The notes under the pieces: model-generated
The model's input: only the letters and a program-made list of their open reading frames with translations
Database searches by the model: none
What the model was told of the DNA's origin: nothing
Shown: piece by piece, positions 22,170 to 33,282 of the stretch
How the letters are laid out: each line of letters opens with the position of its first letter
Numbering within the stretch: position 1 is the first letter of the stretch
Position numbers and translations under genes: made by a program
Assembly (NCBI GenBank): GCA_050084515.1
Contig: CM114272.1
Coordinates: 46,376,001-46,440,000, forward strand
Source of the DNA: Blasia pusilla
Lineage: Eukaryota > Marchantiophyta > Marchantiopsida > Blasiales
Direction of reading: 5' to 3'
Length of the DNA stretch: 64,000 bases

Positions 22170-22900
22170 AATCGCAACCCGTCGGAGTCCGCAGGTTGCA
22201 CTGCTCCGCCATCTTGAGTACGTCGCCACGTGCGCGAGCAACCCGTCGGAGACCGACAGGTTGAGCGCCTCCGTCGTCTTCGGAAAAGAACGCGAGGTAC
22301 CCGCGCAACCCGTCGGAGACCGACATGTTGCGCGCCTCCGCCATCCTGGGTACGTCGCCACGTGCGCGAGCAACCCTTTGGAGACCGACGGGTTGAGCGC
22401 CTCCGTCGTCTTCGGAAAACAACGTGAGGTACCCGTGCAAGCCGTCGGAGACCGACATGTTAGGCGCCTCCGCCGTGTTTGGGACGGGAACGGGACGTAT
22501 TTTGGGCAATCCGTCAGAGACTGTTGGGTTGCACGCTTCCCTCATCAAGGGTTAGGAACGATGGCTTCCCGTGCAAGTCGTCGGAGTCTGGCTGGCTGCA
22601 CCACAAGGCGAGGCCCTTGCGCAACCCGTTGGATGGCGACGGGTTGCACGCCTCGCCATCTTTGGGCTAAAAGGCGAGGCACCTGCGGAACTTGTCGGGA
22701 ACAGACGGTTTGCACGCCTCCGGCATCTTCGAGCAAGAAGGAGCGGTATCCCAGCAACTCGTCGGAGAGCGACGGGTTGCTCGCTTCGACAATGTTTAGC
22801 AGAAGCGTGCAACCCGTCCGATGCCGACGGGTTGCAGGCTTCGGTTAGCTTCGGGTAATTTCTGAGTTACCAGGACTCCGACGGGTTCCAAGTGTGATGC
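22170..22900. repeat. Palindrome array A' in the divergent promoter region
   Basis: About eleven palindromes lie between the two divergent genes of the Mutator-like element, directly upstream of the methylase-gene TATA box and about 300 bp upstream of the transposase start. The array is the counterpart of 20-562 on the opposite strand. Its position would suit a regulatory array for both genes. Confidence 0.85.
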
Positions 22901-23108
22901 GCAACCCTCTGCTTCCTAAATCCGGTAACATATTGCAACATAATTGAATGTGTTACAGAATTGGATCCATTGTGTCAGACAATGTCACCCACCGAATTCA
23001 TCTTGTTAGTAAAAATCTGTCAGGAGTATCTGTTTCCTATTCACTATAAATTAAATATTCTCATTCTCATTCTCATTCTCAGTCTCCTCCCATAGGAATC
23101 TTCTTGGA

Positions 23109-26100
23109 ATGGATAATTATGTTAAGCTCACTTGTGGTAGTCATCTGGCGGCCCTTCCTCAATCAGAAATCATTCGACCCCAAGCTCGTGAGTCTTTCGT
23201 AGCAGTGGATGAAAATTTTCTGTCTGTTTGATTTCTTCTTCAACTTGGAACCATCTTTGTATCCAAAGATGTTAGGGTGGAAGGTACGGAAGACATAATA
23301 GGTGAGACGGTCCAGCCAGTGATCTCAGACCGTAAAGTATGGAATCTCCTACCTGTAGCAAATGGTCAATATAGAGTTTACGGCGTGCCCCTGAATTCGT
23401 CTGTTTCCCAAGTAGACGGTCTAGAATTTCCTAGTGCTCCGAGCTCTACGTTTGCAACTCCAAGCTCTGCAGATCCGGCTTCGACTCCAACTTTGCACAC
23501 TCGTAACAATGTTGTTCTTCCTGAAGAGATTCCGGATGTTATCAATCTCAGTGGATCTGTCGGACACCAATCGGGCCCTGTGTCCGCCTACTCGTTCCTC
23601 TTGCGAGTATCAGGCAAAAGTTTGCTTTCGTCTCTGCCCTTGAAAATGTTCAAGCACATTCTTGTCGCATTTGCCGCCCACTTACGATGGTAATTGCATT
23701 TTTGAGTTCTTTGCTCGGCTCAAAAGAAGGATGGAGGGCGCTGAAGGGTATGGATAGAAAGTCCGATTGTCATCGATGGTGCAGGCTTCAACGGACGGTG
23801 CTTCCATCCCGAGATGGTCCTTGGATTGTCTCCCCCGCCAATGCGTGGGAGCCTTGGAGTGTAGAAGTCCAGCATGCCCGTATCTAGAGCGCAACGGGCA
23901 AGTCAATACGTCGTAATTCCCCAAGAATGCAGAAACTCCATACGAGGTGGGTGCCACAATACATTTGGGAGGCCATCGATGTCCTCATTTGTCGCATCGC
24001 CCTTCTGCGTTGGGCGTGTCCTGCATACATATTTTCATTGTCCATGACATGGGCTCCACGCCGAGTATACAAGGTGGGGTTCATGTTGGCTCCCACACTC
24101 ATCCTGTGACCGATGCAATTCAAAGACACATCAAGGAGGATGTGGCGAAGAAAGTAGCCGAGGTCTTGAAACTCTCCGGGTTCAAAGCCCGGGGTGATCA
24201 AACTCACAACGGCATCACAAATTTGTGAACAATTGCTTGGAATCCCTGGACAGGGCAAGATGACGGCGGTTGAGGAGAAACAACTCTGGGAAAATCTCGC
24301 ATTTCTCGCTGATCCTGAATGCTTCGAATTTCTTTGCGTCGATATCGAGTTCGGATGGAAAGACGGCCGAAATGGATGCCATCGCCAGAATCAAGGCCAA
24401 CTCCAGATTTCCATTCATTCAGAGATGGCAGTTCATGGGCCAAGGAGGCGAGGGATCCAGGGCCTATGTCTTCAAAATGTCAACCACAGGTCCCTCGAGT
24501 GGCCTCGATCTTATAGAACGAATGAGGGAAGGGGAAGATCTTTACGGGGAGATGGGTCGACTTTGATATTTGCTCTGAGTCTTTGAACGGATGGTTGATG
24601 ATGGGTGCTCACGTTTATGACCATGTGGAGAAGGGACTCAAAACTATATTTGTGTGTGAAGTAAAGGCATAAGACGTTGGCAGTTTGAAGATGTGCTGGT
24701 TACTCTTATTGGAGGCGGTGAAGGAAAACAAAAGGCCACCTCCGGAAATTTATGGGTTCATGGCGGACAATGCACAACCTGGGTGGATTGCTATCCGGGA
24801 AGTGCAGGGTGGAGAGGTTCAACCGGAGAGGGAAAGGTCGGATGCTTTCCATTGGCAGCGATGTGTGACTGGTACACCAAATCTTGCATCAAGGAGAATA
24901 AGAGGACAGAGCATGTCACTCTACTCCAACGCTGCAAGGACAAAAAACCTTGAAGCGAGGCCATGGACTGCCGGGAAGAACTTCATGGGTGGTGGAGGAA
25001 GCATGCGATTGAGGGGAAGTACAAAGAGTTGTGCTCTTGGTTGAGTTGGTGGATGCGTATGAGACAATGGGGAAACTTCATGCGGCAGTCAGTTCACTAT
25101 TTTGTCTTGTCAAGCTCACGCTGAGAATTGTTTGTAAAGTTGTAGCTCAGGGTGAGAATCGTGGGAATTATATGGATTTCAAACCCAAGAAACCAAGCAA
25201 GTTGTCGGATCGACGGGTTGCCGAGTGTGCAACTCGACGGAAACCGACGGGTTTCCAGTGTGCAACTTTCGACGAAACCGACGGGTTTCCAGTGTGCAAC
25301 CCGACGGAAACCGCGGGTTGCCCAAGGGTGCAACCCGCGGAAACCGACGGGTTGCATCCGGATGTTTGGTGCAACCAGTGTGCAACCGTCGGGACCCGGA
25401 CGGGTCGCAGTCGTTCATGGGATGCTCGGCCTTGCAACCCGTCGGGTTCCGGCGGGTTGAAGTAGGTGGTTTAAGGTTACAACACGTCGGTTTCCGTCGG
25501 TCGCAGAGTCGTTCATGGGATGCCTCGGGCCGCAACTGCCTGGTTCCGACAGTCGCTTATTTCTTTGACTCTGGGTTATTTTCGTTCCCTTCTAACATTG
25601 CCGTCGTTGTGGATTGAACGTTCATGAAAATGCCCTCGCCCCAACACAAGTGGAGCGAAGAAAGTGTTCATTCCTCGGGGAGGTCGTCACAAGCATGCCA
25701 ACAAATTTCACTTGTGGAGGCATGCCAACAAGACCAGGCAAGAGCAATGCTACAGTCTGCAGCATCCCATATCTTTCTCACAAAAGGCATAACAAAAGGA
25801 AAAGGGCCGTCGATCTACGAGATCTATGTTAGGGTGGCTGTGAGATCTGGTGATGAAAAATTGTGTGTCGAAGCCTTCAACCGGTGCGTAATTTGGAACT
25901 CCACTCGAGCAAAGGCGTACACATTGGTGGGGATATTATTGGGCGGGTTTCAAGGCGTCCCATCTGAGATGGTGGTAGAGCGGTCAACGAGACTCGTGGA
26001 GACCAGATAAGTATCTTGACTTCAAGCGGTGAAGAGGCAAAAGATCGAGGAACGAATCCGGTGATTGATTTGGATGAGAAATTACACCGCCAGGTATTGG

Positions 26101-27101
26101 GGACCCTGGACCCGTCCCAAATCCGTGATGGAGTTACTTCTCCAAAATCAGTGAATGTTTTATTTCAAAAGCCCTCCGTTCGGAAGTTCGCAACATCATC
26201 CTTTGGGATGGTTCAACAATATGGGATTCCGTAATGGAGTTGGATTGCAACCTAAAACGGTGGCATATATCTCGGAGCAACCGGGGCGTGGACCCCCTGC
26301 AGGCGGGATCGATGGCATTAGGAGAGCATGCGGCACTTTCCTAAATAAGAACTGCATACAAGGATCGGGCGACCTCTGCCTAGGTTTTGGGGACTCAAAA
26401 CCTTTGATTGTTTCAAGAGGACCGGGGATCAATTGAAGTACTTCTTCTACCCAAATGAATCTTGCGCTTTCCGGAAGTCTTATCTGGCTGCCATTGGAGC
26501 TGCCGGGAATACCCCCACGATTTGGCCCATCGCCGCAGGCACGAACTGCACTCAAGACGAAGTGGACAATCTTACAAGTGCCGGTTTGGACTCAGAACGG
26601 GGAAATTCGGAGCATGTTCGCATTACAGAGACCTTCGCATTTCGTATTCAACCCTAGATTGATGTCAACATGTACCCGGAGAAGGTGGATGATCTCAATC
26701 CATTATTTCTGTTTGAGTCTAGAAATGGGGTGAAGAGAAACCGGAATGTGTAGGCCAACGGTGGAGAGAGCAAAGCAATTGCACTCGGGGAGGCAAAAAT
26801 GGAGATCATCGCCACGAAAGATGTCTGAGTGGCCAATGGAATAGGAAGGATGTATTGGGTCAAGAACAACACTGTAAATTCAAGTGTCACAGGGATGTAT
26901 GTGGTGCACATCTGTTGCTTTCCCACATGTTCATGTGATGACTGTGTCCAAAGAGAGACTAGTGGCAAAAGGTATTTCCCTTGTAAGCACATGTACTATG
27001 TGTTGCTGGTAGTTTTAAGAGAGTCGGAGGTAGGAGTAGGAATCCACCAACCAATTCTGTCCCTCAAAGAAGTTCGAAGTATTTTAAACAAACCACTTTG
27101 A
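23109..27101 (+). pseudogene. Mutator-like transposase with SWIM zinc finger
   Basis: The frame starts MDNYVKLTCGSHLAALP at 23109. It meets a TGA near 23229, then continues through GETVQPVISDRKVWNLLP (23300-23360), a start shared with the copy at 62880. After a histidine-rich stretch (GSHTHPV, 24090-24115) comes a D-containing block: WVDFDICSESLNGW, then GFMADNAQPGWIAIREV (24745-24800), typical of the catalytic core of Mutator-like transposases. At 26925-26985 CSCDDC...PCKHMYYVL fits the SWIM finger C-x-C-x(n)-C-x-H. Several stops and frameshifts divide the gene, and 25195-25530 is probably an intron filled with palindromes. Fragments between 25620 and 26700 are open but not recognisable. Confidence 0.6.
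25195..25530. repeat. Palindrome array inside the transposase gene
   Basis: Eight or so degenerate units (GCAACCCGACGGAAACCG...GGGTTGC and variants), spaced 20-45 bp and denser than in the other arrays, with the filler CCAGTGTGCAAC repeated. The palindrome family therefore occupies both genes of the element. Confidence 0.75.
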
Positions 27102-27489
27102 GGATGCAAAATGAGGTTTTAGATTGTACTTTTTTTTTTTTCTCAACCTTCACTCTGAGCTTGAACTCTATTCAACCCGGGGCAAATGATAGATTTTTTC
27201 CAGACCTTGGATGGAAAAAGTGATTGGTTCCACACTTATGATTCCACTGATTTTTCAGTTTTGTAAATTTTGTGCAATTTGCAACTCGTCGGACTCACAG
27301 GGGTTGCCAAAATATGGAAGAGGAAAAGAAAACTTTGGGATTTTTTAATAAATGAACAAAAAAGTGCAAAAAAATTCACAGAAAAAGTTTCCTCTCTTCA
27401 ACCCAACGGAAACTCTCTTCAAAAAAAAGTATCTATTTCAGTTGAAGGTAGTTTCCTCTCTCCTCTCTTCCTCTCCTCTTACCGCACCT
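27102..27489. other. Right terminus of the Mutator-like element
   Basis: This is non-coding. One decayed palindrome lies at 27280-27306. The end (27385-27489) has CTCTCTTCAAAAAAAA and CCTCTCTCCTCTCTTCC, which mirrors the left terminus at 15085-15165 as a rough inverted repeat. Confidence 0.5.
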
Positions 27490-27517
27490 CCCGGGACCCA
27501 GCAGCAAACCATTCCCC

Positions 27518-29482
27518 ATGGCCAATACTAGGAAGACGCTGCTAAGGTACCCCACCTTTGCTGGGGGATGGCGAGATGATGTGGACAACTTTGTGCTGGA
27601 ATTTACCCATGTAGCCAAGACAAATGGGGAAGGTTCAGAGGAGGACTTATTGCGAGTCTTTCTGGGCCTGCTCAAGAAGCGAGCAAGCCAATGGTACGAG
27701 GGTCTCGGAGCGGACGTCACGGAAACATGGAAGAGGGTATTGGAGTCCTTCCTACATGAGTTCCGCGACCTGGAGTTCGAGGACAGGCTTCTTACAAAGC
27801 TTCGCGACCTGAAACGGAAAAAGAAGGAAACTCTCCGGGAGTACACACAGAGGTTTTGCAGCCTGGTGAATAAACTAGAACACACCACTACCTCGCAACT
27901 GGTAGATTGGTTCGTGTCACGACTGTCCAAAGAAATGGACGATCGCCTGGCGCGAGGCCAACGAGATTCCCTCGAAGCAGTCATTGCCTCCGTAGAGGCT
28001 TACGAAGCCTCAGAGAAGTCCCGTAAAACACAAAGACGGCGTCACCAACGCCAAGGTTTGTCGCAAACTAGTGCTTTGTTAGAGGACGAAGCGTCCTCCA
28101 CAGACACAAAATCCTCTATGGGGGATACTTCCGAGTCCTCGGACTCGGAACAAGATGTAAAATCTAAACGGAAAGGAAAAAGCACGCGCCACCACTCTCC
28201 CAAGCACCGAAGGAAAACCCGACCCACAAAACACCTTCCCCAGCGGTCCAAAAGTCCAGTAAGGGGGACAGAAAGGAAGGCCGGCAAGTCGGCCATGGAA
28301 GAGTTGAGTAAGCAAATGGCAGAACTAAAGGTACATCTGGCGGCCCAGAAGGACCCCAGAAGACGGCCAGGTCTAATGAGGCCCAACATTTGGTGTAGTA
28401 TCTGCGGATCCCAAGGGCATACTGCCCAAGAATGCCACATGCAGAGGGATGTACGTTGGATCCAAGAAGATCCCACTACAGAAGAAGGGTGGTATGAACC
28501 CGAACAGTGAGAAGGGTGCTATGCCATCCAAGCTGTGCCACCACCAAATCCCGGAGGAAGTTGGATCACCCGATATGTACCTCTGGAATACGGGGAACAG
28601 ATACCCCTGAGGCAGATTATGGGCGCGGCGGCCTTCACGCCACCCATAAAAAGGAATTGTTGTTATGATTGCGATGCGGCTGACCATTGGGCTAATAATT
28701 GCCCAAACCCAAAGCGGCCAGTAGGACTCAATCCCTTGTGCGGGAATTGCAAGAAAGGCGGGCACACTGCAGTGGAATGCCCTAAGCCCAAGGTTCCACG
28801 GTTGTTGGTAAAATATGTCAACACTCCAGCAGCCCAACCAGAGTCCAAGAATGATGTAAATGTACAACTCGTCCGTGTGGAAGAGTTAGGGTTCCCCATG
28901 CCAAAGCGAGTCACTATCAGAGAGGAAGACTCGAGCAGAGCGGACGCCGAAGAATCGTTGGATTGGCCCAAAGAGTTCCAAGAAACCGTTCTGGCTGTCA
29001 CCACGAGGTCCAAGAGTCAGACCGCGGGGACCCCCTAGGCAAGGAAAGGTGCTTCGTCTTCGCGCGAAGCTCAAGACCCCAAGACGAAAGGTGTTGACAC
29101 CTTCCGTGCCGGCAAGGCCATCCTAAAAGGTGATGTGGACCCGGCCTTCGATCAAAGTCACCCTAAGTATTTCCATCAAGATATCGAGGACCAGGTTCGG
29201 GGTCAAGTGCGTCAAGACCAGGGACCAGAAGGGAGGAAGACCCCCGAGCCGACGAGAACCGGAATGACTTCGGCAGTGCAAGCCATCGCGACGTCACCAC
29301 TGGTCTTAGAAGCCTACGACCTACTAAGGGACCTGGCGTCAACCCCGGCCAATATAACCCTGTTACAATTATTAATGGATAACCCGGTGTACGGAAAAAT
29401 GTTGCAGCAGTGGAAGATAAGCCGTAAAAAAACCCAAGAAGTCTGCAAAGCATCTACCAGTAGTGGATCTGTTCCGTATTGA
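27518..29482 (+). pseudogene. Ty3-A gag
   Basis: The start MANTRKTLLRYPTFAGGW leads into a capsid domain (FLGLLKKRASQWYEGL, LREYTQRFCSLVNKLE, WFVSRLSKEM). A charged linker follows, then a CCHC knuckle CSICGSQGHTAQEC at 28393. After a TGA at 28508 the same frame goes on with two more knuckles, CYDCDAADHWANNC and CGNCKKGGHTAVEC (28660-28790). A TAG at 29036 again leaves the frame open to 29482. CGA to TGA and CAG or CGG to TAG would restore it. Gag packages the RNA and forms the particle. Three knuckles are more than the usual one or two. Confidence 0.85.
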
Positions 29483-32400
29483 AGTGGAAGACTTGGGAGC
29501 ACCACAGGTAGAGGTGGAGATTGAGGGGCACACCATTAAGAAGGTGCCCATTGACTGAGGAAGCAGAATTAACATTATGACAGAACAGACAGCTCGGGCA
29601 CTAGGATATACAGAGTACGAGCCCACCGAGAAGTATCTGCGGTTTGCGGATTAGTCCCGGAAGCGACCCCTAGGACAGCTCACTCAGATTCCGACCATGC
29701 TCGGGGGGGTGCTATTCCTATTGGACTACTTAGTCTTGCAGCCCCTGACAACCACTGGCTATCCTTTGCTCATTGGACGACCCTGGCTGTATGGTGCGCG
29801 GGTGACGACTGATTGGAGGAGGCGAAATTTCACATTCCAGGCTCCAGAGCAGGTCTCCAAGCGGCTCATCAAGTTGTCGTGGAAATCACGACCGCCCCAC
29901 GGAGAAACGCCACCAACCGACGAGGGCTATACATCAGACCAAGAGCAAACTACAGCTACTGAGTCCTCGTCCAATGTATATTATTTAGAATGTTACGAAA
30001 TAGACGAGGGGTCGATACCTAGCAAACCAATGTCGACCCAAGAAGAAGAGAAGTTGGGTCATAGCACATTCCAGTTTACAGAGAGTATGGTTCAAGAAAA
30101 GGACTACATACCAGTCTTAATTACAGATCAGAAGTCTTTACGCCTCTTGGCGGATTTGTCGCCCATCAAACTCCTGAAGTATAAAAGATTATTGTTTGAG
30201 TATTTGGATGTGTTTGCATACTCAATGGATGAAATGACAGGCATTCCAGCACGGTATGGTGAACATAGAATTGACCTAAAAGAAGGTGCGGTCCCTGTAC
30301 GAATGAGGCAGTATCGCCTCAACCCAAAATACTCGGTACTAGTCAAGGACGAGATTGACCAACGTATCGGAGCAGGAATAAATTATTCAGTGTTAAGTAG
30401 CGAGTGGGTGTCTCCCATTGTGATTGTACCCAAAAAACAAACGGGAAAAATTAGAGTGTGCCAGGATTACCGGAAATTGAATGCGGCCACCTTAAAGGAC
30501 CATCACCTTCTACCTTTCACTGACAGTATTTTGGATAAAGTTGTTGGCCACGAGCGTTATACTTTCTTGGATGGATACTCGGGTTATAACCAAGTATCCA
30601 TACGAGAAAAAGATTGGCTCCTCACCACTTTCACCACGGACTGGGGAACGTTTGCGTATTGCGTGATGCCCTTTGGGTTGTGCAATGCCCCAGCTACCTT
30701 CCAACGAATGATGATTTCCATCTTCCAAGACTATCTGCGGAAGTTTGTTGAAATTTTCTTGGATGATTTATGTATCTTCAGTACAGAGGACAAACACTTG
30801 GCGAAATTAGAATTAACCCTCGCTCGTTGTCGTGAAGTGCACTTGTCCCTCCATCCGGAAAAATCGTATATTGCTATGAAACAAGGGATCTTGTTGGGAC
30901 ACAGAGTGTTGGCTCAAGGAATTGAAGTCGACAAGGCTAAGGTGGATATTATCGTCGCATGGGAACCACCCACCAATCTCCGAGAATTGAGAGGATTCTT
31001 GGGACACGTCGGATACTATCGACGGTTTATTAAAGATTATGCGGTAAAAGCATGAGCTCTTACTGCATTACTTAAAAAATCTACCCAATGGGAGTGGACT
31101 CCAACTTGCCAAGCGGCATTTGACACTTTAAAAGGGGCATTGCAAACAGCTCCTGTACTCCGGTCCCCTAATTGGACCAAACCCTTCCACGTATATGTGG
31201 ACACATCCTCGTTTGCCATTGGAGTGGTGCTCAGCCAACTAGATGACAACAAACATGACTTTCCAGTTTACTACGCCGGACGGCAACTCTCTTCGGCGGA
31301 ACAGAAATATACAGCCACCGAACGAGAGGCGCTAGGCATGGTCTTCTCGTGTAAAAAGTTCTGACACTATTTATTAGGTTACAAATTTGTCTTCCATGTC
31401 GACCATTTCGCGCTCAGACCATTAATGGTAAAGGCAGACTTGTCCGGTCATATTGCGCGATGTATCCTTCTGCTCCAAGAATTCACATTCAATGTGGTTA
31501 CCCGTGCCGGAAAGGTGCATACCAATGCCGATTTTCTTTCCAGGTTGAGGATGACAAACGCGGACCTCACCCAGTCCGTCGATGATACCTTTCCCGACGA
31601 AGACCTGTTCCATATTACGGAAGACCGGTTGTGCAAGTCCTTTTATGAGGATATTTTGCATTTTTTAATTACTTTGCGACTTGCAAGCCCTATGACAGCG
31701 GAGGAGCGCGCAGTTTTCTTACATAAGATAGGCCCATATGAGATATGTCAGGGGATCCCATTCAAATTAGGTGCGGATGAAGAGTATTGACGATGCTTGG
31801 AAGCAGACGAAATTCCCCAAGTAATCAGAGCCATGCATACGGCTGATTCTGGTGGACATTATGCGGTAAAAAATACCGTCAAGAAAATCTTGGCCGCACG
31901 TTATTGATGGCCAACTATGTACAAAGATGTAGGTCACTTTATCCAGAGTTGTGATGCCTGTCAAAGAGCAGGTCTACCCACGGCAACCTCGTAGTGGCTT
32001 TTGGTACCTATCATGCCCCTAGCTCCTTTTGAAAAATGGGGTATTGACTTTGTAGGGCCTGTCTCTCCCGCTACTCGCCAAACACTGCGGAAGTATATTC
32101 TCATAGCCACCGACAATTGTACTAAGATGGTCAAGGCGGTGGCCACGCGCAAAGATGACAGCAAAGCAGTGGCCAAATTTTTATACGAGATGATTAGCAC
32201 TTGTTATGGCTGCCCATTGGAATTAGTAAGTGATCGGGGCACTCACTTCTTAAACAAGACTATTGAGTCTCTCACTTCCCACTTTCTGATTAAGCATCGG
32301 AAAACCACGCCCTACAACCCTAAAGCCAACCGGTTGACGGAAAAATCTAATGGCCTGATCTGCCAGATATTGAATCGATTGACGGTCACCTATTCCTATG

Positions 32401-32912
32401 ATTGGGATATGAAAATCTCCGCAGCATTGTGGGCATACCGAATAGCGGAGAAGGTTACGACAAAGTATACCCCGTTCTTCCTGACTTATGGCGTTCATCC
32501 CTTAACCCCTACTGAATGGGCTTTGCCCACTTATCGAGTACTGGAAGGAACGAGAATGGAGGCCGTCAACGAAGTTTTCCAAGGAAGGAATGAGACCTTA
32601 GTTGCGTTGGAAGAAGCACGCACGTTGGCGTTACGCCAGACGGAACGGGTGCAAAAAGAACGCAAACAACGTTACGATCGACAACTCCGGACACAATCTA
32701 TAAGCGTTGGAGACTTGGTGTTGTTGTACGATAACCGGCGACTCAAGTTCCCCGGAAAATTAAAATTAAACTGGATGGGGCCCTACCGGGTACTGGCCAT
32801 CTATGATAATGAATCCGTACAGTTGGGGACCTTACAGGGAGAATCCCTGCCCACGCGGGTCAATGGAATGCATGTGCGTCGGTATTATGAGCCTCAACCT
32901 TATGCGGACTGA
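29483..32912 (+). pseudogene. Ty3-A pol (protease, RT, RNase H, integrase)
   Basis: The protease region (29490-29700) has an active-site box reading D-stop-GS-RINIM at 29550-29580. The RT (30200-31050) contains [40 protein letters not shown] and FLDDLCIF (Phe for the usual Tyr of YxDD). RNase H follows with VYVDTSSFAIG and ATEREALG. The integrase has the HHCC finger (31830-31980), the D,D,E core (GIDFVGP, VSDRGTHF, NRLTEKSNG) and MGPYRV near the end. In-frame stops occur at 29556, 29653, 31053, 31362, 31788, 31905 and 31992. Most fit CGA to TGA, CAG to TAG or TGG to TGA. No chromodomain is seen. Confidence 0.9.
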
Positions 32913-32954
32913 AGCAGGAGGAAGGGGGGTAAACGAATGCCTCTAGCTTAGTAG

Positions 32955-33185
32955 CTTTGCAAAGAGCGAAGCAGGACGTATCGAAGAGCGAAGCAGCGAA
33001 GCGCGAGAGTTCTTGCAGAGCGAAGCAGTGAAGCGCGAGAGTTCTTGCAGAGCGAAGCAGCGAAGTGCGAGAGTTCTTGCAGAGCGAAGCAGCGAAGTGC
33101 GAGAGTTCTTGCAGAGCGAAGCAGCGAAGCGCGAGAGTTCTTGCAGAGCAAAGCAGCGAAGCGCGACGGTTCTTGAAGCGCGAAG
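32955..33185 (+). repeat. Tandem repeat rich in GCGAAGC, about 40-bp units
   Basis: Five units of the type AGCGAAGCAGCGAAGCGCGA plus GAGTTCTTGCAG follow the end of pol. The GCGAAGC word also builds the internal block of the LTRs of this family, so the same word has multiplied at two places in one element. Confidence 0.85.
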
Positions 33186-33282
33186 AGCGAAGCGCCAAAC
33201 TAATTGTTGCAGTTCCAACGCCAACAACAATAGCCGAGCGGGGACTATATAAGCGTCCTTATGGAACCAGACAGGTCATTTC

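Larger units (their letters stand above)
15063..27489. mobile_element. Mutator-like transposon with divergent transposase and ParB/methylase genes
   Basis: This 12,427-bp insertion in Ty3-A is flanked by an 11-bp duplication. The minus strand (21810 to 16822) carries the ParB/methylase-like gene. The plus strand (23109 to 27101) carries a transposase gene with a SWIM zinc finger. The genes start about 1.3 kb apart and each ends near a terminus, so the element is organised around a shared central promoter region filled with palindromes. Termini are weak inverted repeats: GGGGGCTGGTATT plus AGTAAGAGAGGAGAGG on the left, and AGGTGCGGTAAGAGGAGAGG read inward from the right. Both genes are damaged, so this copy is not autonomous. 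I know of no named plant element with this pairing. Confidence 0.65.

Noticed and set aside
1-22860. One giant transposon with 7.8-kb terminal inverted repeats
   Set aside because: The right arm lies inside Ty3-A and ends at an 11-bp duplication shared with 27490, while the left arm lies outside Ty3-A. The arms belong to two separate insertions.
23052-23085. Functional microsatellite
   Set aside because: A short TTCTCA run of a few units, also present in decayed form at 61225-61265, so it is just part of the transposon leader.
29553-31991. In-frame TGA codons as recoded or RNA-edited codons
   Set aside because: TAG and TAA also occur, U-to-C editing is known from plant organelles rather than nuclear transposons, and ordinary C-to-T decay explains them.
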